From RYN-230 sp963713815 (GTDB taxonomy: Bacteria; Actinomycetota; Actinomycetes; Streptosporangiales; Streptosporangiaceae), in the NCBI GenBank assembly GCA_963713815.1, contig CAVQNH010000042.1, positions 248,001 to 312,000 on the forward strand: DNA of 64,000 nucleotides, read 5' to 3'. Below are positions 1 through 8,810 of this stretch, one piece after another (the stretch's first letter is position 1; each line of letters begins with the position of its first letter). The notes under the pieces are model-generated. The model was not told the origin of the DNA, searched no databases, and was given only the letters and a program-made list of their open reading frames with translations. The position numbers were made by a program, and so were the translations under genes.

Positions 1-1024
1 ACGCGCCGCCGGCTGGCCCGGCTGGTAGCGGATCACCGCGCGGCTGGTCGTCAGCGTGGCGGACGGGCTGGCCGTGGCCTGCCCCGGGCGGGCCGGGGCG
101 GTCTGCCCCCCCGCGACGTACACCGCCCCGCCGAGCGTGAACGCCGCCGCCCCGGTGGTCGGCTCCGGCAGGTGCCCGGCTACCGCTGCCGCCGTCATTT
201 TCCGCCCCCTAACGGTCTGACCGCCGGCCCCGGGGCCCGCACCGGGAAGGCTTATCCGCTGGATGTCGTTCGTGGTGCCGTGGCTGGTCTCGGCCGCCGA
301 AGACCCAGATCTGGCCGCCCAGCACGGCGACCGCCGGGTAGCGGACCGGGACCGCCAGCCGCGCCGCGACGGTGAACCGGCGGCCGTCCGTGGTGGCCAG
401 GACCGTCGCGTCGTACGCGGTCCCGTCGTACCCGCCCAGCAGGTATGTGGTGCCGCCCTGGGTCACCGCGGCCAGGTCTGAGCGGGGGCGGGGCAGCCGC
501 CCGGCGGCCGTGCCGGTGCCCCGGGCCGTGGGACTGCCGTGGGCCGTGACCTCCTGCCCCTTGTCGTTGAGCACCGTGATCTCCTGCACCGTGGCCGCGC
601 TGCCCTGCTGCCCGCCGCCGAACACGAAGGTCCGGCCGCCTATCGTGGCTCCGGCCGCGTCGTGCGTGGGGACCGCGAGGCGGCCCACGCGGGTGGTGCT
701 GCCGGTCGAGAGGTTGAGACGGCGCACGGCGGCGGTGGAGGTGCCCTGGAGCGTGAGCCCGCCGGCGATGAGCAGGTCAGGGCCGTGAGGCAGGACGACC
801 TCCCGGGCCAGCCCGGACGGGAGCTGGTAGGGGGCCGGGGTCACCTGCAGGCTGAGCGCGCCCGCCGCCGGCGGCCCGGACGGCCCGGCTGGGCCAGGCG
901 CGCTGCCTGCCGCCGTGACCGGGTGAGCCGTCCCGGAGCCGCCGGAGTGCGGGGCGTGGCCCGGCCCGCCGGCCGAGCAGGCCGCGACCAGCAGGACCAG
1001 CCCGATCCCCGCCGCGGCTGCCAT
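1..1024 (-). pseudogene. Kelch-repeat lipoprotein, frameshifted and cut by the window edge
   Basis: A secreted, lipid-anchored beta-propeller protein of unknown ligand. The protein from 1024 starts with a hydrophobic stretch ending in the lipobox-like VAAC, then a Pro/Gly/Ser-rich linker, then kelch blades with repeated GG pairs (FVFGGG, YLLGGYDG, WVFGG). The frame that carries these blades hits a stop near 209, but the next blades (ISLPGAG..., FTLGGAVYVAGGQ) continue in another frame from about 300 down to base 1. One indel near 295-305 therefore separates them. A GTG near 1115 would add an Arg-rich leader and is an alternative start. It is either a decayed gene or a base-call error; the C-terminal end lies outside the window. 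Confidence 0.7.
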
Positions 1025-1463
1025 CCGGGAGGCCGGCCGCCGTGCGGACAGCGGAGGGCGCCAGCGGGAAGCGGGCCGGGCCCGGACACCGCTCAGCGGA
1101 TCCCTGCGCCGCACGGCATCCTCCTCCCGCTCGGACCAGGCGGGCTTGTCCCGCCTGCCTCCCTCCGGGGCCCGGCGTGCCGGACCTCGCGGTGCTCCCT
1201 GTCCGCGTGGCTTCGCCGGCCCGGCGTGCCGGACCACACTGTCCCTCCCGCCAGCCTCGCACCGCCCTCTGAGCGTGGCGGGCCGGAGCCGGAAACTAGG
1301 TAATCACCTGGCCCCGGAGATACTGCTTCTCCCCGGCCGGCGGACCGCCACACCCGGCCCTGGCCCCGCTGCGGCCGGGACCATTCCGCTCCGGCGGGGC
1401 GCGCGCCACGGGGCGTGCCGGCCGGCTCTTCCGGCGGCCCGGCCGCGGTCTAGGGTGACGTAA

Positions 1464-2489
1464 ATGGAGCTTCGCGTACTCGGTCACACCGGAGTCAAAG
1501 TCAGCCCGCTCTGCCTCGGGGCGATGATGTTCGGCGCCTGGGGCAATACCGACCACGACGATTCGGTCCGGATCATCAAACGAGCCCTCGACGCGGGGAT
1601 CAATTTCATCGACACCGCGGACGTCTACTCGGCGGGGGAGTCCGAGGAGATCGTGGCCAAGGCGCTGGCCGGTACCCGGCGCGAGGATATCGTCCTGGCC
1701 ACCAAGGCGCACGGCCCCATGGGCCGGGACCCCAATGAGCGCGGCAACTCCCGCCGGTGGCTGATCCGCGAGTGCGAGAACAGCCTGCGCCGGCTCGGCA
1801 CCGACTACATCGACCTGTACCAGATCCACCGGCCCGACCCTGACACGGACATCGACGAGACCCTGGGCGCGCTCAGCGACCTGATCCGGGCCGGGAAGAT
1901 CTGCTACGCGGGCAGTTCCACGTTCCCGCCCTCCCAGATCGTCGAGGCCCAGTGGACCGCGGAGCGCCGCGGCCGGGAGCGGTTCGTCTGCGAGCAGCCG
2001 CCGTACTCGATCCTGGTCCGCGGGGTCGAGACCGAGGTCCTGCCGGTCTGCCAGCGGTACGGGATGGGTGTCATCCCGTGGAGCCCGCTGGCCGGCGGCT
2101 GGCTGTCCGGCCGCTACCGCAAGGGCCAGGACCTCCCGGTCAGCCGCCGCGCGGAGCGGATACCGCAGCGCTACGACATGTCACTGCCGGGCAACCAGGC
2201 CAAGCTGGACGCGGTCGAGCAGCTGGCCGTGCTGGCCGAGCAGTCCGGCCTGACCCTCATCCAGCTGGCCATCGCCTTCGTGCTCAGCCACCCCGCCGTC
2301 ACCGCGGCGATCATCGGGCCGCGGACCATGGAGCAGCTGGAGAGCCAGCTCGCCGCGGGCGACGTGACGCTCAGCCCCGGCATCCTGGACCGGATCGACG
2401 AGATCGTGCCGCCCGGCACCAACCTCAACTCCCCGGACGGCGGCTACGAGCCCCCGTCCCTCACCGACCCGTCCCGCCGCCGCAGGTAG
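1464..2489 (+). CDS. Aldo/keto reductase
   Basis: NADPH-dependent oxidoreductase of the aldo/keto reductase superfamily, 341 aa, a cytosolic TIM barrel. The catalytic tetrad is visible: Asp50 (FIDTADVY), Tyr55, Lys81 (LATKAHG) and His122 (YQIHRPD). The C-terminal cofactor-binding motif AAIIGPRTMEQLE is intact. Length and layout match the YdhF/Tas-like bacterial group. The substrate cannot be told from sequence. Its last 46 bp overlap the 3' end of the convergent LysR gene. The start ATG follows a weak ribosome site (GGGTGACGT). Confidence 0.93.
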   Translation: MELRVLGHTGVKVSPLCLGAMMFGAWGNTDHDDSVRIIKRALDAGINFIDTADVYSAGESEEIVAKALAGTRREDIVLATKAHGPMGRDPNERGNSRRWLIRECENSLRRLGTDYIDLYQIHRPDPDTDIDETLGALSDLIRAGKICYAGSSTFPPSQIVEAQWTAERRGRERFVCEQPPYSILVRGVETEVLPVCQRYGMGVIPWSPLAGGWLSGRYRKGQDLPVSRRAERIPQRYDMSLPGNQAKLDAVEQLAVLAEQSGLTLIQLAIAFVLSHPAVTAAIIGPRTMEQLESQLAAGDVTLSPGILDRIDEIVPPGTNLNSPDGGYEPPSLTDPSRRRR

Positions 2490-3373
2490 CCGCGCGTCGA
2501 GAGGCGGAGGGCCTGCACGCAGGCGGCGATGACGGGATGGGTGCCGGCGCCCCGCCGGTAGGCGAGGCGGGTGCGCCGGAAGACCGGGAGCGGGACCAGG
2601 CGCACCCCCGGGGGTGGCTGCTCGGCCCCGAGCTGCGGGACCAGCGCGACGCCCTGCCCGGCGGCGACCAGCGCGAGCACGGCGACGAAGTCGTCCGCCT
2701 GATGGCGGACCCTGGGCACGAAGCCGGCGGTCTCGCAGATCCGCATGGCGACGGCGTGGCAGAGCGTGCCCGGGCTGCCGACGATCCAGTCGCGGTTCCG
2801 GGCCCCCGCCAGCGGCCCGCCTGCGGCCCCGGCCTGCCCGCCTTCCGGCACGGCGAGGAACACGGCCTCGTCGAGCAGCGGGACCGAATCCAGGGCGGGA
2901 TCGGGCCGGGCGGGCGTGATGTCGTAATCGTGCAGCAGGGCCACGTCGAGGCTCTGGTCGCGCAGTGCCCCGGGCATGGCCACCGGGTCCAGCTCGGTGA
3001 CCCTGAGGTCGAGGGCCGGATGGTCGCGGCCCAGCGCGACCAGGGCCGGGGGCAGCAGCGTGCGGACGGCGCTGGGGAACGCCCCGATGCGCACGGTTCC
3101 GGACAGCCCGGTGCGCGCGGCCGCGAGCGACGCGGTGGCCGCTTCCAGGGTGGCCAGCACCGTCTCGGTGTGCTGTACGAGAGCCGTGCCAGCGGGCGTG
3201 AGCGTGACGCCCCGGCCGATGTGCTCCAGCAGTGGCACGCCCGCCTCGCGTTGCAGCGCGGCGAGCTGCTGAGACACCGCGGACGGCGTGTAGGCGTGAG
3301 CCTGGGCCACCGCGGCGATGGTGCCCAGGTGCGCCAGGTCCCGCAGCAGGCGCAGGCGGCGGACGTCAAGCAT
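2444..3373 (-). CDS. LysR-family transcriptional regulator
   Basis: DNA-binding regulator, 309 aa. Residues 1-60 form the LysR winged helix-turn-helix (TPSAVSQQLAALQREAG is the recognition region, followed by RGVTLTPAG), and the rest is a periplasmic-binding-like effector domain. It is divergent from the dihydrodipicolinate-synthase-like gene, with about 70 bp between the two starts. By the usual LysR arrangement it probably controls that gene and itself. The aldo/keto reductase converges on it and overlaps its 3' end. The effector is unknown. Confidence 0.93.
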   Translation of the reverse strand: MLDVRRLRLLRDLAHLGTIAAVAQAHAYTPSAVSQQLAALQREAGVPLLEHIGRGVTLTPAGTALVQHTETVLATLEAATASLAAARTGLSGTVRIGAFPSAVRTLLPPALVALGRDHPALDLRVTELDPVAMPGALRDQSLDVALLHDYDITPARPDPALDSVPLLDEAVFLAVPEGGQAGAAGGPLAGARNRDWIVGSPGTLCHAVAMRICETAGFVPRVRHQADDFVAVLALVAAGQGVALVPQLGAEQPPPGVRLVPLPVFRRTRLAYRRGAGTHPVIAACVQALRLSTRGYLRRRDGSVRDGGS

Positions 3374-3444
3374 TAGCTCAGCTTACGTCTGTGGCGAAGA
3401 ACGTGAACTGGTCCTTGGCGGTCGGTCCGGGGCAGGGTGGAGCC

Positions 3445-4332
3445 ATGACCCTGACTGGCCTGTACGTTCCGCTGATCACCCCGTTCGGCCATCGCGGCGC
3501 GGTGGCCCTCGATGCGCTGGAGGCCCTGGCGCACCAGGTCCTGGACGCCGGGGCCACCGGCCTGGTCGCGCTCGGCACCACCGGCGAGCCGGACACGCTC
3601 ACCCCGGCGGAGCGGCGCTCCGTGATGGACGTGGCCGCGCGGGTGTGCCGCGAGCGGCACGCGCCGCTGCTGGCCGGCGCGCACACCCCTGAAGACCTCC
3701 GGGCCCTGGGCGAGCGGCCGGAGGTGACCGCCGCCCTCAGCGTGGTGCCGCCGTTCGCCCGTCCGGGCGAGGCCGGCGTGCTCGCCTATTTCACCCAGCT
3801 CGCCTCCGGCAGCCCGGTGCCGCTCGTCGTCTACGACGTCCCCCGCCGGACCGGCCAGTACCTGACCGCGGAGACCCTCAGGCGCCTGGCCGGCGTGCCG
3901 GGCGTGGCGGGCCTGAAGTACGCGCCGGGCGGGATCAACGGCGACACCGTCGCGCTGCTCGCCACCCGGCCGGACGGCCTCGCGATCCTCGGCGGTGACG
4001 ACGTGTTCATCTCGCCGCTGCTCGCGCTCGGCGCGGACGGCGGCATCCTGGCCTCGGCGCACGTGGCCACCGCCGAGTTCGCCCGGCTGATGGGCCGGTG
4101 GCGCAGCGGTGACGTGACGTCGGCCCGGGCGCTGGGCGGCCGGCTGGGCACCCTGTCGGCCGCGCTGTTCGCGGAGCCGAACCCGACCGTGATCAAGGCT
4201 GTCCTGCACGCCCAGGGACGCATCCCGACCCCGGCCGTGCGGCTGCCGCTCCTGCCGGCCCAGCCCGGTTCCGCGGACACGGCCCTCCGCCACCTCGGCG
4301 CGCTCGAAGCCGCCGGGGCCGCCCGCGGCTGA
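3445..4332 (+). CDS. Dihydrodipicolinate synthase/N-acetylneuraminate lyase family aldolase
   Basis: Class I pyruvate-type aldolase of the DapA superfamily, 295 aa. The pyruvate-binding motif GTTGE lies at residues 44-48, the Tyr of YDVPRRTG at 130, and the Schiff-base Lys158 in GLKYAPGG. YDVPRRTG replaces the usual YNVPGRT, so this is probably a catabolic or side-pathway member rather than the housekeeping lysine enzyme. The ATG at 3445 was chosen because the family N-terminus (LYVPLITPF) begins there, although the frame is open further upstream. It is divergent from a LysR gene that likely regulates it. Confidence 0.88.
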   Translation: MTLTGLYVPLITPFGHRGAVALDALEALAHQVLDAGATGLVALGTTGEPDTLTPAERRSVMDVAARVCRERHAPLLAGAHTPEDLRALGERPEVTAALSVVPPFARPGEAGVLAYFTQLASGSPVPLVVYDVPRRTGQYLTAETLRRLAGVPGVAGLKYAPGGINGDTVALLATRPDGLAILGGDDVFISPLLALGADGGILASAHVATAEFARLMGRWRSGDVTSARALGGRLGTLSAALFAEPNPTVIKAVLHAQGRIPTPAVRLPLLPAQPGSADTALRHLGALEAAGAARG

Positions 4333-4420
4333 CCTCACGCGGCCCCTGGCCGCCTCACGCGGCGCCTGGCCGCCTCACGCGGGCCGTGGCTGGCTCACGC
4401 GGCCCGTGCCGGCCTCAGGC
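4333..4420. repeat. Short imperfect direct repeats between convergent genes
   Basis: Four to five copies of a roughly 20-bp GC-rich unit with the core CCTCACGCGG lie head to tail between the aldolase stop and the stop of the acyl-CoA synthetase. No gene is visible. They may act as a shared transcription stop or may be simple slippage products. Confidence 0.6.
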
Positions 4421-6076
4421 GGTGGCGGTGCTGGCCGCGTCCTCCAGGCCCAGCTCGGTGATCGACGTCTCGCGCATCTTGAACTTCTGGACCTTGCCGG
4501 TCACGGTCATCGGGAAATCACCGGTGATCCGCAGGTAGCGCGGGATCTTGTAGTGCGCGATCTGGCCCCGGCAGTACTCCCGCAGCTCCTCCTCGGTCAG
4601 GGTCTCGCCGGGCCGCAGCTTGACCCAGGCGCAGATCTCCTCGCCGTACCGGAGGTCGGGCACCCCGATCACCTGCACGTCCTCGATCGCCGGGTGGCCG
4701 TAGAGGAACTCCTCGATTTCCCGGGGGTACACGTTCTCGCCCCCGCGGATGATCATGTCCTTGATCCGGCCGACGATGTTCAGGTACCCGGCCTCGTCGA
4801 TCACGGCCAGGTCGCCGGTGTGCATCCAGCGGGCCAGGTCGATCGCGTCCGCGGTCTGCTCCGGGTCGTCCCAGTAGCCGAGCATCACCGAGTAGCCCCG
4901 GGTGCACATCTCGCCGGTGACACCGCGGGGCACGGTGAGCCCGGTCTCCGGGTCCACGATCTTCACCTCGACGTGCGGGTGCACCCGGCCCACGGTCGAG
5001 ACCCGCCGCTCCATGTCGTCATCCGCCGTGGTCTGCGCCGACACCGGGGATGTCTCGGTCATCCCGTAGCAGATCGTCACCTCGGTCATGTGCATCTCGC
5101 TGACCACCCGCTTCATGACCTCGACCGGGCACGGCGACCCGGCCATGATCCCGGTCCGGAGGGTGGACAGGTCATAGGCCGGGAAATCGGGCAGCGCCAG
5201 CTCGGCGATGAACATGGTCGGGACGCCGTACAGGGACGTGCACTTCTCGGCCGCGACGGCCCGCAGGCTCGCCGCGGGATCGAAGCCGGGGGAGGGAATG
5301 ATGATGGCCGCCCCGTGCGTGGTGCAGGCCAGGTTGCCCAGCACCATGCCGAAGCAGTGATAGAAGGGCACCGGGATGCAGACCCGGTCCGCCTCCGTGT
5401 AGCGGCAGCCCTCCCCGATGAAGAACCCGTTGTTCAGGATGTTGTGGTGCGACAGCGTGGCTCCCTTCGGGAACCCGGTGGTGCCGCTGGTGTACTGGAT
5501 GTTGATCGGGTCGTCGAAACCCAGCACCGCCTCGCGCTCGGCCAGCTGGTCCTCCCCGCCCGCGATCGGCATGGCGCCGACCACGAACAGCTCGTCCCAG
5601 TCCGCCGAGCCCAGGTAGATCACCCGTTCGAGGCCGGGAAGCTCCCCGCTGACGTCCTCGACCATGGCCCGGTAGTCGCTCGTCTTGAACGACTCCGCGC
5701 TGACCAGCAGCCCGACCCCGGCCTGGCGCAGCACGTAGCCCAGCTCGTGACTGCGGTAGGCGGGATTGATGTTGACCAGGATCACCCCCGCCTTGGCCGT
5801 GGCGTACTGCATCAGCACCCACTCCGGGCAGTTCGGCGCCCAGATGCCCACCCGGTCACCGGCCTTCATCCCGGCCGCGATCAGGCCCCGGGCCAGCGTG
5901 TCGGTGTCCGCGTCGAACTCCGCGTAGGTCCAGCGCCGTCCCGACGGCACATCGACGAGCGCTTCCCGGTCGCCATGGGTGGCAGCGATACGCCTCAGGT
6001 TCGCGCCGATGGTCTCGCCGAGCAGCGGATGCGGCGAGGTTCCGTGACTGTAGGACAGCGGTGCTGGACTGGTCAT
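4415..6076 (-). CDS. Fatty-acyl-CoA synthetase (AMP-binding, FadD family)
   Basis: ATP-dependent acyl-CoA ligase, 553 aa from the chosen start. It activates a carboxylic acid as acyl-adenylate and then forms the CoA thioester. Visible motifs are the P-loop-like YTSGTTGFPKG near residue 195, the adenylate-forming YGMTETSP, the hinge TGDLA...GRIKDMIIRGGENVYP, and the C-terminal catalytic Lys in TVTGKVQKF. Substrate chain length cannot be read from sequence; the layout resembles medium/long-chain FadD-like enzymes. ATG at 6076 is preceded by GGAGG eight bases upstream; another ATG ten codons earlier lacks such a site. Confidence 0.92.
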   Translation of the reverse strand: MTSPAPLSYSHGTSPHPLLGETIGANLRRIAATHGDREALVDVPSGRRWTYAEFDADTDTLARGLIAAGMKAGDRVGIWAPNCPEWVLMQYATAKAGVILVNINPAYRSHELGYVLRQAGVGLLVSAESFKTSDYRAMVEDVSGELPGLERVIYLGSADWDELFVVGAMPIAGGEDQLAEREAVLGFDDPINIQYTSGTTGFPKGATLSHHNILNNGFFIGEGCRYTEADRVCIPVPFYHCFGMVLGNLACTTHGAAIIIPSPGFDPAASLRAVAAEKCTSLYGVPTMFIAELALPDFPAYDLSTLRTGIMAGSPCPVEVMKRVVSEMHMTEVTICYGMTETSPVSAQTTADDDMERRVSTVGRVHPHVEVKIVDPETGLTVPRGVTGEMCTRGYSVMLGYWDDPEQTADAIDLARWMHTGDLAVIDEAGYLNIVGRIKDMIIRGGENVYPREIEEFLYGHPAIEDVQVIGVPDLRYGEEICAWVKLRPGETLTEEELREYCRGQIAHYKIPRYLRITGDFPMTVTGKVQKFKMRETSITELGLEDAASTATA

Positions 6077-6287
6077 GACCCATCCTCCGACGTTGGATGC
6101 CACCATAATTCCCGGTCCGGGCCCTGATGGGAACGATCACCCCCGATGGCAGGGCCGCCGGCCGGAGGGAAGAGACCCGTGAGCGGTCGCGGTCCGGGCG
6201 TGGCGGGGTTACTGTCGAGTTGGAGGGCCGGGCGGCTGGTAGGTGCGCACGCCGCGCACGCCGCCGCTCCCGCTCCCGGGAGTAGCC

Positions 6288-6719
6288 ATGGAGTCGTGGA
6301 TTGTCTGGCTGGTCCTCGCCGCCGTGCTTGGCGTGGCCGAGATCATGACGACCACGCTGGCCTTCGGCCTGATCGCGGCCGGCGCGGTGGTGGCAGGCGT
6401 GGTCGGCGTGGCCGGTGCCGGGCTGCCCTTCCAGCTGATCGCGTTCGCGGTGGCCTCCGCGGCCGGGCTCGGCCTGGTCCGCCCGATCGCGATGCGGCAC
6501 ATCAAGCAGCCGCCGCTGCTGCGCACCGGGACCTCGGCCCTCGTCGGGCGCTCCGCCAAGGTCGTCGAGGAGGTCACCGACGACGGCGGGAAGGTCCGCA
6601 TCGGCGGGGAGCTATGGTCGGCCCGCCCGTATGACGAGTCCCAGGTCATCCCCGTGGGCTCCACCGTCAACGTCTTCGCGATCGAGGGCGCCACCGCACT
6701 CGTCCACCCGCGGGAGTAG
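6288..6719 (+). CDS. NfeD-like membrane protein
   Basis: Small membrane protein, 143 aa, with two or three hydrophobic helices in the first 75 residues and a C-terminal soluble OB-fold domain (SALVGRSAKVVEEV...GELWSARPYDES). This is the short NfeD form that accompanies stomatin/flotillin proteins. The next gene, an SPFH protein, begins 2 bp after its stop, so the two are almost certainly co-translated and work together at the membrane. Confidence 0.88.
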   Translation: MESWIVWLVLAAVLGVAEIMTTTLAFGLIAAGAVVAGVVGVAGAGLPFQLIAFAVASAAGLGLVRPIAMRHIKQPPLLRTGTSALVGRSAKVVEEVTDDGGKVRIGGELWSARPYDESQVIPVGSTVNVFAIEGATALVHPRE

Positions 6720-6721
6720 AC

Positions 6722-7786
6722 ATGGAAATAGCCGCGCTTGTCGCCGCCCTGGTCGTCGTCATCCTCATCCTGCTCACGGTCGGCAAGACCGTCCGGATCG
6801 TGCCGCAGGCCCGGGCCCGCAACGTCGAGCGGTTCGGCCGGTACCGCAAGACCCTGGAACCCGGGATGAACTTCATCCTCCCGTTCGTGGACCGGGTCAA
6901 GCCCCTCATCGACCTGCGCGAGCAGGTGGTGGCCTTCAGGGGACAGCCGGTGATCACCGAGGACAACCTGGTGGTGAGCATCGACACGGTGCTGTTCTTC
7001 CAGGTCACCGACCCCCGGGCGGCAGACTACGAGATCGTCAACTACATCCAGGCCATCGAGCAGATCACCGCGACCATGCTGCGCAGCGTGATCGGCAACA
7101 TGGACCTGGAGCAGACGCTGACCTCGCGCGACCAGATCAACATGCGGCTGCGCGGCGTGCTCGATGACGCGTCGGGCAAGTGGGGGCTGCGGGTCACCCG
7201 GGTGGAAATCAAGGCCATCGACCCGCCCAAGAGCGTCATCGACGCGATGGAGAAGCAGATGCGGGCCGAGCGGGAGAAGCGGGCCGCCGTGCTGACCGCC
7301 GAGGGTGTCCGCCAGTCCAAGATCCTCACCGCCGAAGGTGAGAAGCAGAGCAGCATCCTGCGGGCCGAGGGAGAACGGCAGGGCCAGATCCTCCGGGCCG
7401 AGGGCCAGGCCCAGGCGATCGGCACCGTGTTCCAGGCCGTGCACGACGGCGACGCCGACCCCAAGGTGCTGGCGTATCAGTACCTGCAGACGCTGCCGCA
7501 GCTGGCGCAGGCCCAGGGCAACACGTTCTGGGTGATCCCGAGTGAGGTGACCACGGCGCTCAAGACCCTCAGCGGTGCCTTCAGCGGCCCCGAAGGCGGC
7601 AGCCAGGCACCAGCGCCCCGGGCTGACTCACCCGTCGAAGGAACCCTCCCTGCGCCGGTCGAAAGGATCCTCCCCGCGCCGGCCGAAGCGACCCCGCCCG
7701 CGCCTGCCGAAGCAACCCTCCCCGCGCCGGTCGAAGCGACCCTCCCCGCGCCGGCCACCCCCAACGGGACTGTGGATAACCATTAA
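6722..7786 (+). CDS. SPFH/band 7 (stomatin-like) protein
   Basis: Membrane scaffold protein, 354 aa. Residues 1-20 form a single membrane anchor, followed by the SPFH/band 7 domain (ARNVERFGRYRKTLEPGMNFILPFVD) and a long Ala/Glu/Gln-rich helix from about 165 to 235 typical of the oligomerising region. The last 60 residues are an odd Pro/Ala tail made of an eight-residue repeat, encoded by five 24-bp units at 7634-7753. The GGGAG ribosome site overlaps the nfeD stop. The NfeD-stomatin pairing is the standard arrangement; its exact function in actinobacteria is not settled. Confidence 0.9.
   Translation: MEIAALVAALVVVILILLTVGKTVRIVPQARARNVERFGRYRKTLEPGMNFILPFVDRVKPLIDLREQVVAFRGQPVITEDNLVVSIDTVLFFQVTDPRAADYEIVNYIQAIEQITATMLRSVIGNMDLEQTLTSRDQINMRLRGVLDDASGKWGLRVTRVEIKAIDPPKSVIDAMEKQMRAEREKRAAVLTAEGVRQSKILTAEGEKQSSILRAEGERQGQILRAEGQAQAIGTVFQAVHDGDADPKVLAYQYLQTLPQLAQAQGNTFWVIPSEVTTALKTLSGAFSGPEGGSQAPAPRADSPVEGTLPAPVERILPAPAEATPPAPAEATLPAPVEATLPAPATPNGTVDNH
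7634..7753 (+). repeat. 24-bp coding minisatellite, five units, in the stomatin-like gene
   Basis: Five imperfect 24-bp units of the type GTCGAAGCGACCCTCCCCGC plus GCCG encode repeats of (V/A)E(A/G)TLPAP. All units keep the reading frame. This tail lies beyond the conserved SPFH domain and looks like an expanded low-complexity extension. Confidence 0.85.
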
Positions 7787-7937
7787 CGAGTTGACCCTAC
7801 GGTCTCGGTAGACCCCGCCGGGGGAGGGAGAAGGGAGGGGGCGCGCTAGGTCGCGGGCGGGTGCCGATGGCCGGTCCCCCGGAGCCCAGGGCCGCCGGGG
7901 CGAAAGGCGGCCGGGCCGGCCGGGGGACCGGGGCGCC

Positions 7938-8810
7938 TTAGAGGCGGATGGCCAGGCCGATGGTCAGCAGCGCGCCGAAGGCCAGCTGGAGGCGGCCGGT
8001 CATGCCGAGCGCGCTGATCAGGGCCGGGCCGGTGGCCCCGTGGCGGACCGTGCGGACCGGGGCCAGGGCCAGGGGGAGGGCCGCGAAGGCCAGCAGCGTC
8101 AGCGGCCGCGCCGCGGCCATGGCCGCCGCGACCAGGAACGGGACCACCACGCACGCGACGTACAGCAGCCGGGTCCGCGTGTCCCCCAGGATCACGGCCA
8201 GGGTGCGCTTGCCCGACACCGTGTCCGTCGGGATGTCCCGGAGGTTGTTGATCACTAGCAGCGCGCAGGCCAGCAACCCCACCGGGAGCGCCGCGGCCAG
8301 GGCCAGCCAGGGCAGCGAGTCCATCTCCACGAACGCGGTCCCGGCCACCGCGGCCAGCCCGAAGAACGCGAACACGGCGATCTCGCCCAGGCCGTGATAG
8401 CCGTACGGGTGCCGCCCGCCCGTGTAGGTCCAGGCCGCGGCGACCGCCGCCGCGCCGACCAGGACCAGCCACCAGGAGGTCACCGCGGCCAGGACGAGCC
8501 CGGCCACGCAGGCCACCGCGAAGCAGCCGAGTGCCGCGTCCCGGACCTGCCGGGGCGGGGCCACCCCGGCGGCCACCAGCCGGAGCGGGCCGACCCGCAC
8601 CTCATCGGTGCCCCGGATCCCGTCGCTGTAGTCGTTGGCGTAGTTCACCCCGACCTGGAGGGCGAGGGCGACGATCATCGCGAGGACTCCGCGCCACAGC
8701 GAGAAGTGGCCGTAGCCGAACGCGACCCCGGACCCCACCACGACCGGGACGATGGCCGCGGGGAGGGTTCGCGGGCGTGCTCCGGCGACCCAGTCCCGTG
8801 CTGCGGCCAC
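7938..8810 (-). CDS. menA: 1,4-dihydroxy-2-naphthoate polyprenyltransferase
   Basis: Integral membrane prenyltransferase of menaquinone synthesis, 290 aa. It attaches the polyprenyl chain to dihydroxynaphthoate. The UbiA-family first Asp-rich motif NDYSDGIRGTD is present near residue 57, with eight or nine hydrophobic helices and the MenA-type start WVAGARPRTLPAAIVPV. The GTG start shares a base with the ilvD stop (TAGTG), so it is translationally coupled to an upstream amino-acid gene, an unusual partner. Downstream there is only a short GC-rich gap before the convergent stomatin gene. Confidence 0.93.
   Translation of the reverse strand: MAAARDWVAGARPRTLPAAIVPVVVGSGVAFGYGHFSLWRGVLAMIVALALQVGVNYANDYSDGIRGTDEVRVGPLRLVAAGVAPPRQVRDAALGCFAVACVAGLVLAAVTSWWLVLVGAAAVAAAWTYTGGRHPYGYHGLGEIAVFAFFGLAAVAGTAFVEMDSLPWLALAAALPVGLLACALLVINNLRDIPTDTVSGKRTLAVILGDTRTRLLYVACVVVPFLVAAAMAAARPLTLLAFAALPLALAPVRTVRHGATGPALISALGMTGRLQLAFGALLTIGLAIRL

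Noticed and set aside
3445..4332. Housekeeping dapA of lysine synthesis
   Set aside because: YDVPRRTG deviates from YNVPGRT, and the LysR neighbour suggests an inducible side pathway.
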